This document shows positions 16,636 through 24,340 of a DNA stretch of 64,000 bases, piece after piece. The stretch lies in the NCBI GenBank assembly GCA_963799105.1, contig CAWCVR010000002.1:744001-808000 (forward strand), written 5' to 3'. The notes under the pieces were generated by a model that made no database searches, was not told where the DNA came from, and saw nothing but the letters and a program-made list of their open reading frames with translations. Both the position numbers and the translations under genes were made by a program. How positions within the stretch are numbered: the stretch's first letter is position 1; each line of letters starts with the position of its first letter. This DNA comes from CAWCVR01 sp963799105 (GTDB lineage: Bacteria; Acidobacteriota; Terriglobia; Bryobacterales; Bryobacteraceae).

Positions 16636-19038
16636 CTACCTGGTGGAGGACAGGCGCACGGTGACGGCGGCCTTGCCCGCCAGCGGATCGGCGGCGAGCG
16701 CGAACGCATTGCCGCGCCGGGCGGCTTCCACCCGCCGCAGCACATTATCCGAGGGCAGGCACACCAACCCCTGCGCCGCCTGGGCGCTGGCAGCGTAAAC
16801 CACCATCTCCAGGTTCTTCCAGTCCAACTGCAACGTGGACTGGGCCGGCTTCATCTGCGGCACAATCGCGCCCTCGCGCACCAGCAGGACCACCGGAATC
16901 TGCCCCGCCTCGATCTGCTGCCAGCCGCCCGAGTACTCCTTGCCCGTCTGGAAGTCGATCCACTGCCCCTTGGGCAGGTACACCTGGCGCCCCGTCGAGC
17001 CGCTCTCCATCAGCGGCGCCACCAGAAGGTCCGACCCGAACAGGTACTCGTCATCCACCAGCCATGCGCCGGGGTCGCCGGGGTACTCGACGAACAGCGC
17101 CCGCACCATCGGCAGCCCGCGCTCGGAGGAATCCTTGGCCTGGGCGTAGATGTACGGCATGAGCCGGTATTTCAATTCGTCGGCGCGGCGGAACTCGTCC
17201 AGAAACTGCGCGCTGTACTCCCACGGTTCCCGCGGCGGCGCGCCGTGGCAGCGGCTGTGCGAGGTCAACATCCCGAACGGCGTCCACCGGCGGTACAACT
17301 CTTCCGAAGGCTTCTGCGTGAACCCGCCGATGTCGTGGCTCCAGAACGTGAACCCGCTCAATCCGAACGAGAGGCCTCCGCGCAAGGTCGCGGCCATGCC
17401 GGTGTCCGTGTTGCCGGAATCGCCGCCCCAATGCAGCGGATACCGCTGGCTGCCGGCCCATGCGCTGCGCGCCCAGATGATGTTCTCCCCCGTTACCTGG
17501 CGCGTGATGTCGGCCACCACCTTGTTGTATCGCAGCGGATACAGATTGTGTTCGTAGAATCCGCTGCGCCCGTTGGCGTAGATGCCGGTGAGGGGCGCGG
17601 CTTCCCCGAAATCCACCTTGATGGCGCCCGCGCCCATCTTCAGCAGGCCCGCGATCTTGTCCTGGTACCAGGCGACGGTGGCCGGATTGGTGAAGTCGAG
17701 AACGGCGTCCTCATAGGGCAGGTTGCCCTTTCCGTCTTTGACCGCCAGCCCTTTCGCGACGATCTCCGGGAACAGCGAGTTCAGCGGCACGAAATAGGGA
17801 AGCTGCCAGAGCGAAATGTGGAAGCCGTCCTTTTTCAGATCGGCCATCATTTTGGTTGGGTCCTTGAAGCGCGTGGTGGAGAACTTGTAATCGCAGCGCC
17901 AGTCGGTCTCGAACCAGCCGGTATCGAGATGGATCACGTCGGCCGGCACGCGGTTCTCGCGCAGTTTGGCGGCCACCGCGCGCACCTCGTCCTCCCTGGA
18001 ATAGGTGATGCGGCTCATCCACAAGCCGAAGGACCACAGCGGCGGCATGGACGCCTTGCCGGTGAGGTTGGTGTACTCGTTGAGGATGTCCTTGGGCGCG
18101 CCCAGGAAGACGAACAGGTCCAGATCGTCGTCGCCCAACAGAAGCTGATTGGCGATGCTGTAGCTTGCGCCGAAATCGAAGGTGGCGGGCGCCGAGGTGT
18201 GGACGAACATGCCGTATCCGCGGTTGCTCATGAAGAACGGAATGGGCTTGTACATGCGGCTGCTTTCCACCCCGTTGGCGTCGTTGCTCCAGAGCACCAT
18301 CTTCTGGCCGCGCTTATCGAGGCGCGTGAAGCTTTCGCCGCAGCCGAAGAGCATCTCGCCCGGGCTCAGCGAAAACACCGCGGCCACGCTGCGCGAATAG
18401 TCCGAGGGGCGGCGGATGAAGGAGAACGGCAGCACCGGGTCGAGCAGCGGCTGGTTGTCGGCGGTGTGGCGCGTCGAGGTCAACAGCTTGCCCTGCGCGT
18501 CGCGGAATTCGATGTGCCAGGGATTGGTGAGGATGGTCACCGAGCCGGCCGAACTGGTATAGCGGTGGCCGCCGGGGATGGCCGAGTACTTCCACGACGC
18601 GTCGTGCGGCGGATCGCCCACCAGCATGAGCGAGGGCGTGTCGGGCCGCGGGTTAGCCGCGGTGCGGATGCGAATGCGAACCGCGCGCGGGGAGACGAAC
18701 TCGATGGTGAAGGGGAGCTTCGGGTCCACCGCGTACTCCGCGCCGGGGAACGTCTCCCCGGCGTAGGGGTGGAGGATGGCTTCCATGTTGTCGAAGGCGA
18801 TGCGGGGGACAAGCTGATTGCGGCGCCAGGAGATGGCGCCCGCACCGGTGGCTGGGTCGAACGACGCCAGCTTGTCGGCCAGGAAAAAGGTGTTGGTGAA
18901 GTCGTGGAAATCGGGGCTGATGTCAACAACGTCGCTCAACAGACCGGGCGGTTGGTTGGCCGAAGCCGCGAACAGGGCGGGAATGAGGAAGAGGCCGGCG
19001 CCGATGCCAAGGGCCAGCCTGAATTGGCGGTAGGTCAT
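16636..19038 (-). CDS. GH31 family alpha-xylosidase/alpha-glucosidase (secreted)
   Basis: 800 residues with a signal peptide (hydrophobic core about 10-24, FAASA cleavage region), an N-terminal beta-sandwich, a (beta/alpha)8 barrel and C-terminal beta domains. The GH31 nucleophile is Asp476 in KVDFGE and the acid/base is Asp540 in HWGGDSG. The KVDFGE context resembles alpha-xylosidases of the YicI/XylS type more than maltases, so removal of alpha-1,6-xylose from xyloglucan oligosaccharides is the favoured role. The neighbouring GH74 gene supports this. The ATG at 19038 is chosen because it starts directly before the signal peptide. Confidence 0.9.
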   Translation of the reverse strand: MTYRQFRLALGIGAGLFLIPALFAASANQPPGLLSDVVDISPDFHDFTNTFFLADKLASFDPATGAGAISWRRNQLVPRIAFDNMEAILHPYAGETFPGAEYAVDPKLPFTIEFVSPRAVRIRIRTAANPRPDTPSLMLVGDPPHDASWKYSAIPGGHRYTSSAGSVTILTNPWHIEFRDAQGKLLTSTRHTADNQPLLDPVLPFSFIRRPSDYSRSVAAVFSLSPGEMLFGCGESFTRLDKRGQKMVLWSNDANGVESSRMYKPIPFFMSNRGYGMFVHTSAPATFDFGASYSIANQLLLGDDDLDLFVFLGAPKDILNEYTNLTGKASMPPLWSFGLWMSRITYSREDEVRAVAAKLRENRVPADVIHLDTGWFETDWRCDYKFSTTRFKDPTKMMADLKKDGFHISLWQLPYFVPLNSLFPEIVAKGLAVKDGKGNLPYEDAVLDFTNPATVAWYQDKIAGLLKMGAGAIKVDFGEAAPLTGIYANGRSGFYEHNLYPLRYNKVVADITRQVTGENIIWARSAWAGSQRYPLHWGGDSGNTDTGMAATLRGGLSFGLSGFTFWSHDIGGFTQKPSEELYRRWTPFGMLTSHSRCHGAPPREPWEYSAQFLDEFRRADELKYRLMPYIYAQAKDSSERGLPMVRALFVEYPGDPGAWLVDDEYLFGSDLLVAPLMESGSTGRQVYLPKGQWIDFQTGKEYSGGWQQIEAGQIPVVLLVREGAIVPQMKPAQSTLQLDWKNLEMVVYAASAQAAQGLVCLPSDNVLRRVEAARRGNAFALAADPLAGKAAVTVRLSSTR

Positions 19039-19131
19039 GGTTTTCTCGCGAATTCCTATTATGAGGCCTGGAGGGGATGGGCGGGGGCGGCGCTTTCGGA
19101 CACCGGGCCGCGGGTTTGCTATCCTCGGCTC

Positions 19132-19533
19132 ATGGCAGATCGTCGTTTCAGCGATGTAGGTGGAACCTCCGGCGGGCTCACTCACTTCTTGCTGGGCTTC
19201 GCCATGGCCTGCGCCGGCGCATATCTTCTGGCCGACCGGGTAACGGTGGCCGGTGGTTACTGGAGTTTCTACGGCGGCAACTCCTTCGGCCTTACCCTCA
19301 TCCCTATGCTGATTGGCATCGGGCTGCTGTTCTGGAACGGCCGCAGCATCGCGGGATGGCTGCTGACCGCGGCCGGCGCGATTTTCATCCTGGCCGGCGT
19401 GATTGCCAACCTGCACATCTACTTCCAGCCAACCAGCCTGTTCAACACCATCCTCATGCTGGTGCTGCTGGCCGGCGGCCTGGGATTCATCGCCCGCGCG
19501 CTCCGTCCGTATCGCGGCGCGCCTCCCGAATGA
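19132..19533 (+). CDS. Small four-helix membrane protein
   Basis: 133 residues with four hydrophobic stretches (about 17-36, 51-67, 72-93, 104-123) and glycine-rich turns, ending in a basic then Pro-rich tail. The family is not identified; the composition is like small integral membrane proteins of unknown function. It is divergent from the GH31 gene with 93 bases between them and lies 28 bases before rmuC in the same direction, so it may share that transcript. Confidence 0.75.
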   Translation: MADRRFSDVGGTSGGLTHFLLGFAMACAGAYLLADRVTVAGGYWSFYGGNSFGLTLIPMLIGIGLLFWNGRSIAGWLLTAAGAIFILAGVIANLHIYFQPTSLFNTILMLVLLAGGLGFIARALRPYRGAPPE

Positions 19534-19561
19534 ACCCGGCTCCGGGCGGCGGAAGGCAGCC

Positions 19562-21073
19562 ATGCAGATAGTGCCCGTTATCGGAATCGCGCTGTTGGCG
19601 CTGGCGGTGCTGACGCTGCAGATTCTGATGTGGCGGAAGCAGGCCCGGCCCTCAGTGGACCTGGCGCCATTGCTGGCGCGGTTGGACGCCATCGAACGGG
19701 CGCAGGAGCGAACCGACCGGCTGGTGCGCGAGGAGATCGGACGGAATCGCGAGGAGGCGGCGCGCGATTCGAGCGGCTTGCGGCAGGAGATTCAATCGGC
19801 GCTGGCGGCATTCAGCGGCGGAATCCGGGACGAGATCGGCGCCATGTCATCGGCCCAGAAAACCCAGTTGGAGACGCTCGCCGCGCAACTCGGCTCGAGC
19901 CGCGACACGCTCGACCAGCGCCTCGCCGCCATGGCTGTCGAAAACGCCGGGAAGCTCGACCGGATGCGCGCGGAGATATCCGAGACGCTGAAGGGCTTCA
20001 ACGATTCCATGGTGAACAGCATCACCGGCGTGGCCGCCGCCCAGTCCACCGAACTGGCGCGTCTGACGGAAACCACCGGCCAGAAGCTGGAAGCCGTTCG
20101 CGGCGTGGTCCAGGAGCGGCTCAAGACTCTGCAGGACGAGAACACGCAGAAGCTGGAGCAGATTCGCCACACCGTGGACGAGCAACTGCAAAGCACGCTC
20201 GAGAAGCGGCTGGGCGAATCGTTCCAGATCGTCAGCGACCGCCTGGAGCAGGTACACCGCGGCCTGGGCGAGATGTCTACGCTGGCCGCCGGCGTGGGCG
20301 ATCTCAAGAAACTGCTGAGCAACGTGCGCGCCCGCGGCACCTGGGGCGAGGTGCAGCTTGGCATGCTGCTCGAGCAGTTGCTGACGCCCGATCAATATGG
20401 CACCAACGTAGCCACCACCGGAACCAGTGAGCGGGTGGAGTTCGCGATCAAACTTCCCGGGGCCGAGCCGGACGGCTGCGTTTGGCTCCCCATCGACGCC
20501 AAGTTTCCCAAGGAGGATTACGAGCGGCTGCTGGACGCCGTGGAGCGCGCCGACGCGAACGCCATAGAGGAGTGCTCCCATCAGATCGAACTGCGCGTGC
20601 GCCAATGCGCCAAGGACATTTCCCAGAAGTATATCGAGCCGCCCAAGACCACCGATTTCGCCATCATGTATCTGCCGACCGAGGGTCTGTACGCCGAAGT
20701 GCTGCGCCGTCCGGGACTTGTCGAGACCTTGCAGCGGAAGCACCGCGTCACGGTTTCCGGCCCGACGACCCTGGCGGCCATCCTCAACAGCCTGCAAATG
20801 GGCTTCCGCACGCTGGCCATTCAGAAGCGTTCCAGCGAGGTCTGGGAAGTGCTGGGCACGGTGAAAACCCAGTTCGGCAAGTACGCCGACATTCTGGATA
20901 AAGTCCAGGAGAAGCTCCGTCAAGCCGACAAGGTGGTCGAGGACGGCCTCAGGCGCACCCGCGTGATTCAAGGGAAGTTGAAGAACGTTCAGGAACTGCC
21001 GGCAGTGACGGCGGAGATCGCGGTGGCCGCGGATGCCGAGGAACTTGCACTTGAATCCTCCGACGCCGAATGA
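19562..21073 (+). CDS. rmuC: RmuC-type DNA recombination limiting protein
   Basis: 503 residues: an N-terminal membrane anchor (about 3-22), a long coiled-coil (about 40-250) and a C-terminal nuclease-like core with RARGTWGEVQLGMLLEQ, LPIDAKFPKEDYERL and FAIMYLPTEGLYAEVL. These blocks define RmuC, which limits recombination between short inverted repeats and has a PD-(D/E)XK-like fold. The ATG at 19562 puts the anchor at the start. A partial GGGGTCAGAC repeat begins five bases after its stop and lies just before the VOC gene. Confidence 0.93.
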   Translation: MQIVPVIGIALLALAVLTLQILMWRKQARPSVDLAPLLARLDAIERAQERTDRLVREEIGRNREEAARDSSGLRQEIQSALAAFSGGIRDEIGAMSSAQKTQLETLAAQLGSSRDTLDQRLAAMAVENAGKLDRMRAEISETLKGFNDSMVNSITGVAAAQSTELARLTETTGQKLEAVRGVVQERLKTLQDENTQKLEQIRHTVDEQLQSTLEKRLGESFQIVSDRLEQVHRGLGEMSTLAAGVGDLKKLLSNVRARGTWGEVQLGMLLEQLLTPDQYGTNVATTGTSERVEFAIKLPGAEPDGCVWLPIDAKFPKEDYERLLDAVERADANAIEECSHQIELRVRQCAKDISQKYIEPPKTTDFAIMYLPTEGLYAEVLRRPGLVETLQRKHRVTVSGPTTLAAILNSLQMGFRTLAIQKRSSEVWEVLGTVKTQFGKYADILDKVQEKLRQADKVVEDGLRRTRVIQGKLKNVQELPAVTAEIAVAADAEELALESSDAE

Positions 21074-21077
21074 CATC

Positions 21078-21099
21078 AAAAAGGGGTCAGACGCCATTT
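21078..21099. repeat. GGGGTCAGAC repeat, degenerate copy between rmuC and the VOC gene
   Basis: A run of five A bases, then GGGGTCAGACGCCATTT. Only the left half matches the perfect palindromes at 48057-48080 and 55711-55735; the right half reads ACGCC in place of ACCCC. A nearly identical degenerate copy lies in inverse orientation at 55830-55852. It ends three bases before the ATG of the VOC protein, so it occupies the position of that gene's ribosome-binding site. Confidence 0.75.
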
Positions 21100-21101
21100 C
21101 T

Positions 21102-21443
21102 ATGAATCACTGCCAGATGGACTATATCGAGTTTCCCGCCACCGACATTGCCGCCACCAAGGCCTTCTACCAGCGCGTCTTCGGCTGGGAGTTCGAAGAC
21201 TACGGGCCGGACTACACCAGTTTCAAAGACGGCCGCCTGTCCGGGGGATTCACCAGGGACGCCACGGTCGCTCAGGGAGGCGTGCTGGTGGTCATCTATG
21301 CCACCGACCTGGCGGCTATCGAAGCGGCAGTCGCCGCCGCCGGCGGCATCATCGTGAAGCCGGCGTTCTCCTTCCCCGGCGGACGCCGCTTTCATTTCAC
21401 CGATCCCAACGGGAATGAGCTTAGCGTATGGTCGGAAAAGTGA
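21102..21443 (+). CDS. VOC (glyoxalase/bleomycin resistance) superfamily protein
   Basis: 113 residues with one VOC domain built of two beta-alpha-beta-beta-beta modules. The first module holds YIEFPATDIAATKAFYQRVFGW and the second ends FHFTDPNGNELSVW, the usual closing motif with the metal-site glutamate. The family includes glyoxalase, dioxygenases and drug-binding proteins, and a single domain of this size normally dimerises. The substrate is not predictable. It overlaps the next gene by 16 bases, so the two are probably co-translated. Confidence 0.88.
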   Translation: MNHCQMDYIEFPATDIAATKAFYQRVFGWEFEDYGPDYTSFKDGRLSGGFTRDATVAQGGVLVVIYATDLAAIEAAVAAAGGIIVKPAFSFPGGRRFHFTDPNGNELSVWSEK

Positions 21444-21742
21444 GCGCCGTGCCGCGCAGCGCCATCCGCGAGCTTTCGCGGATTCCGGGCGTGGGACCAA
21501 GCATCGCCGCCAATCTCTATCGGATCGGTATCCACGCGGTGGCCGATCTGCGAGGCCGCAGTCCCGAGCGGCTCTACGAGGCTCTCTGCCGCTTTGAGGG
21601 CCACCGGGTGGACCGTTGCGCGCTGTACGCATTCCGCTGCGCCGTCTACTTCGCCTCCGAGAGCCGCCACGATCCCGAGCTGTTGAAGTGGTGGAACTGG
21701 AAAGACGACCGTGGCGCGGCTACGGGCGGGGCAGGAAGATGA
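21428..21742 (+). CDS. Cdd1-like helix-hairpin-helix protein
   Basis: 104 residues. The N-terminal half contains a helix-hairpin-helix, IPGVGPSIAANLYRIGI, then VADLRGRSPERLYEALC and the block HRVDRCALYAFRCAVYFAS. This order and wording match the small Cdd1 (pathogenicity locus) family, a single HhH domain thought to bind DNA without sequence specificity. The gene overlaps the VOC gene in another frame and converges with the next gene, overlapping it by 23 bases. Function is unknown beyond likely nucleic-acid binding. Confidence 0.82.
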   Translation: MVGKVSAVPRSAIRELSRIPGVGPSIAANLYRIGIHAVADLRGRSPERLYEALCRFEGHRVDRCALYAFRCAVYFASESRHDPELLKWWNWKDDRGAATGGAGR

Positions 21743-22235
21743 TCATGGCGTTGCCGCGAATGACGAGGTTCGCGCCGAATTTCGCAGCGTCTTCGCCCTT
21801 GCGCGACTCCACCCGGCCGTAGACGACGGCCCATCGGTCGTAATCCGTACTGCCGAAGCGAAACCGGCCGAGGAGCGTGTGCTGCTGGACTTCGACGAGC
21901 CGTTTGTCGAGTTCGACCGCATCGAACTCGAAGACGCCGGGGGGTTTGGGTGCGTCGTTGAGGTTCTCCACCACCCAAAGCGAGGGAGTCAGGGCGGGAG
22001 CGGGTTGGCAGCCCTGCTGGTCCAGCCAATGGGCGTTGGTGCGATAGGAATAGCGGCCCACCACGGCGACGGTTTGTCCCTCGTGGGCGGGCAGATCGCG
22101 GAACACTTCGCACACGCTGATGGGCACGATGCCGCGATCCGCCGGCGACAAAGTGGCGCTCGCCAGCAAGGCGGCACATCCCACCCGTACCATGACACGA
22201 AGGACCCTGATTTTGCCCTGAAGCACGGTGCTCAA
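21720..22235 (-). CDS. Secreted protein of unknown function
   Basis: Up to 171 residues with an N-terminal hydrophobic stretch (VGCAALLASATLS) after basic residues, consistent with a signal peptide. The mature domain reads like a small OB-type or NTF-like beta fold (GQTVAVVGRYSYRT, GRFRFGSTDYDRWAVVYGRVE). No family is recognised. The start is uncertain: TTG at 22235 gives the better basic n-region, while ATG at 22193 gives a shorter signal. The gene lies between a Cdd1-like gene and a tRNA gene. Confidence 0.62.
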   Translation of the reverse strand: MSTVLQGKIRVLRVMVRVGCAALLASATLSPADRGIVPISVCEVFRDLPAHEGQTVAVVGRYSYRTNAHWLDQQGCQPAPALTPSLWVVENLNDAPKPPGVFEFDAVELDKRLVEVQQHTLLGRFRFGSTDYDRWAVVYGRVESRKGEDAAKFGANLVIRGNAMIIFLPRP

Positions 22236-22281
22236 CTAAACATAGACTAGCAGGATATCGCCGCGGGTTACATCCGGCGAC

Positions 22282-22358
<77 letters not shown>

Positions 22359-22484
22359 CTGAAACGAGTTTACCGCAGCGGACCCGTGCTCTTCAGCGCG
22401 CCGGCGGATAGCGGGAGTTTACTGCGAAGGGTCGGAACAAAAGTATAAGTAGTTGTTTTCGGAATGGGTTGCGAGCCGGTGATC

Positions 22485-22507
22485 GTATTACCCACGCGGG
22501 GTAATAC
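22485..22507. promoter_or_regulatory. Inverted GGGTAATAC pair at the transposase stop
   Basis: GTATTACCC, a 5-base spacer ACGCG and GGGTAATAC form a perfect 9-bp inverted repeat overlapping the transposase stop codon. The same 9-mer occurs upstream of the transposase at 24207-24215 and 24286-24294, with a one-base variant at 24249-24257. It could be a transcription terminator hairpin, a transposase-binding site, or both. Confidence 0.55.
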
Positions 22508-24203
22508 GGAGGTGTTCCAGCCCCAGCGTTTTGGCCAGGGCCAGTTGCGGCAGCGTCTGCTTGGAGAGCACTGTGGCGACTCGGTTTGGGCCCTTGTCAC
22601 CTTGTGGCGGGTACAGGAGAACAAATTCCAGGATCTGGCGCAACTCCTCCAATAGCTGTTCCATCGAGATGCCGGCCCATGCCACCTGCGCCTGGCGGTG
22701 CACGTACTGAAGCAGTGAGATGCCCAGCATGCAATAGAATGCGTGCACGCGGATCTTGCTGTCGGTCCAGTGGTGCATGGGACCCCAGCCCAGCCACTCC
22801 CCATCCTTGAGACCGCGGAAGACCTGCTCGACCTGCTGCTGGCCGGTGTAGGCGGCAGAGATCTCCTCGGCGCTCCAGTCCATGCGGTTGGTGAGCAATA
22901 CCGTCCGGCCCAGTCGATGAGCCATCAGGCGGAGCCATGCGGCGTGATCAAAATCGAATTGCAGATGCCAATGCCCGTCCTTCAACTCCAATTGATAGTG
23001 GATCAAATCAGCCATGAATTGCGGCGACAACCAACGCTGGATCTTGTTGCGAATCTGGGTTTCGTTCCAACGCGCCTTGGGCTTACTCAGATCCAAGGAC
23101 AGGCGCCGTAGATATTGCAGCACCTTGCTGACGCCGGTCGTCACACTCTGGAGTTGTTCGCCCGCGAAAGAAGCCGAGTACTTCACCACGCAGAAATACT
23201 CTTTGCCGTGCACCAGCATCTTTTCGCCCGCCGCATGCACACCGGGTTGCTCGCTGCTGCAAGAGGGGAGCCGTTCGATCGGCCGCTCGCGCAACTCCTC
23301 GGGGGCCTGATTCCAAGGTAGCGCCGCGATCCATCCCACCTGCGACTGCTCCAACTCCACCGTGTTGGCCAAGGCCGCCGAGCCCTTGTCGAATACCAAA
23401 GTGACCGTGTCCCGCGCGATCTGATTTCGATCCAGCATGCCCAACATGCGTGCCAACGAGACCGAGAATTCTTCCACATCCGGTATGTCGCCGGCGTAGA
23501 CGTGGTGACACAAACTCAGGCCATGCTCGCCATCCAACACATAGCTGAGTCCCACTTGACGCAAATTGTGCCGGCCCTGCTTATTGTGGCCGCGCTGCGC
23601 CAGATGGTTCTGCGTGTTGGTGCTGGCGACGTAGGTGTAGAAGTTGGTGGTGTCGTAGCCCAGCAAGCGTCGGCTGACCATTTGCTTCTGCTTCCATAAC
23701 CCAACCAGACGCAGTTGTGCCTGCTCCAGTTCGTCGCAGGCTCCCGGGGACGGTCGCTCCGGGGCCAAGGTGTCGAAGCAATCCCAGAAGGCTTGCGAGG
23801 TGAATCGTTCCGCGGCAAAGCCCCAGAGCGGCTGCAATATCGTGCGGCCATACCAATCGGCCACCTCGGTCTTCGGACCGGGCTGGCAGATGCGATGAAT
23901 GGCGGCCAGGAGCAGGTAGTGGGCGGCCGAGGGCCCGGAGCGAGGCTGGGGCCAGAGTTGCTGGAGCAACTCGAAAACGCCGGTTTGCTGGGCGGCCAAC
24001 CACAGGGCACCCGGCAGGCCGAAGTCGCGCATGGTGGCGGAGAGGGGCACCGGAGCGGTGCGGTCGCGGACCAAAGCGGCGACCTTTTCGGCGGAACCGA
24101 GGTAGCTCTGATGGACGATGCGAGGCTGGCCGTCGACGCGGGCGCTCTCGACGACGTAGTAGTAGAGCTGGTTGCCTTTCTTCTTAGCGATGAGGCTTGC
24201 CAT
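22488..24203 (-). CDS. IS1634-like DDE transposase
   Basis: 571 residues. The N-terminus ASLIAKKKGNQLYYYVVESARV is typical of this group of IS4-superfamily transposases, and the DDE core is spread over YDTTNFYTYV, VFDKGSAALANTVE and the YxxR-type block QQVEQVFRGLKDGEW near the end. The ATG at 24203 is chosen because the frame upstream reads through the promoter region of the element. Length is normal and no frameshift or stop is seen, so it may be active. GGGTAATAC motifs lie upstream of its start and across its stop. Confidence 0.93.
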   Translation of the reverse strand: MASLIAKKKGNQLYYYVVESARVDGQPRIVHQSYLGSAEKVAALVRDRTAPVPLSATMRDFGLPGALWLAAQQTGVFELLQQLWPQPRSGPSAAHYLLLAAIHRICQPGPKTEVADWYGRTILQPLWGFAAERFTSQAFWDCFDTLAPERPSPGACDELEQAQLRLVGLWKQKQMVSRRLLGYDTTNFYTYVASTNTQNHLAQRGHNKQGRHNLRQVGLSYVLDGEHGLSLCHHVYAGDIPDVEEFSVSLARMLGMLDRNQIARDTVTLVFDKGSAALANTVELEQSQVGWIAALPWNQAPEELRERPIERLPSCSSEQPGVHAAGEKMLVHGKEYFCVVKYSASFAGEQLQSVTTGVSKVLQYLRRLSLDLSKPKARWNETQIRNKIQRWLSPQFMADLIHYQLELKDGHWHLQFDFDHAAWLRLMAHRLGRTVLLTNRMDWSAEEISAAYTGQQQVEQVFRGLKDGEWLGWGPMHHWTDSKIRVHAFYCMLGISLLQYVHRQAQVAWAGISMEQLLEELRQILEFVLLYPPQGDKGPNRVATVLSKQTLPQLALAKTLGLEHLRITPRG

Positions 24204-24206
24204 ATA

Positions 24207-24294
24207 GGGTAATACAACTATACGGCAACTGCGACGGCACGTCAATAGGGGTAACACAGAAAACATTACAAACAAATCACAAATAGGGTAATAC
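24207..24294. promoter_or_regulatory. Three spaced ATAGGGTAATAC motifs upstream of the transposase
   Basis: GGGTAATAC occurs at 24207-24215 and 24286-24294 and as GGGTAACAC at 24249-24257, each preceded by ATA or ATAG, with start-to-start spacing of 42 and 37 bases. They sit in the AT-rich leader of the transposase gene, inside the element's right end. Iterated sites of this kind suggest binding by the transposase or a host factor for end recognition or autoregulation. Confidence 0.5.
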
Positions 24295-24340
24295 ACAAGT
24301 AAAGACGTACCGGCACTACAAATCGTGGCTTTTCAATAGG

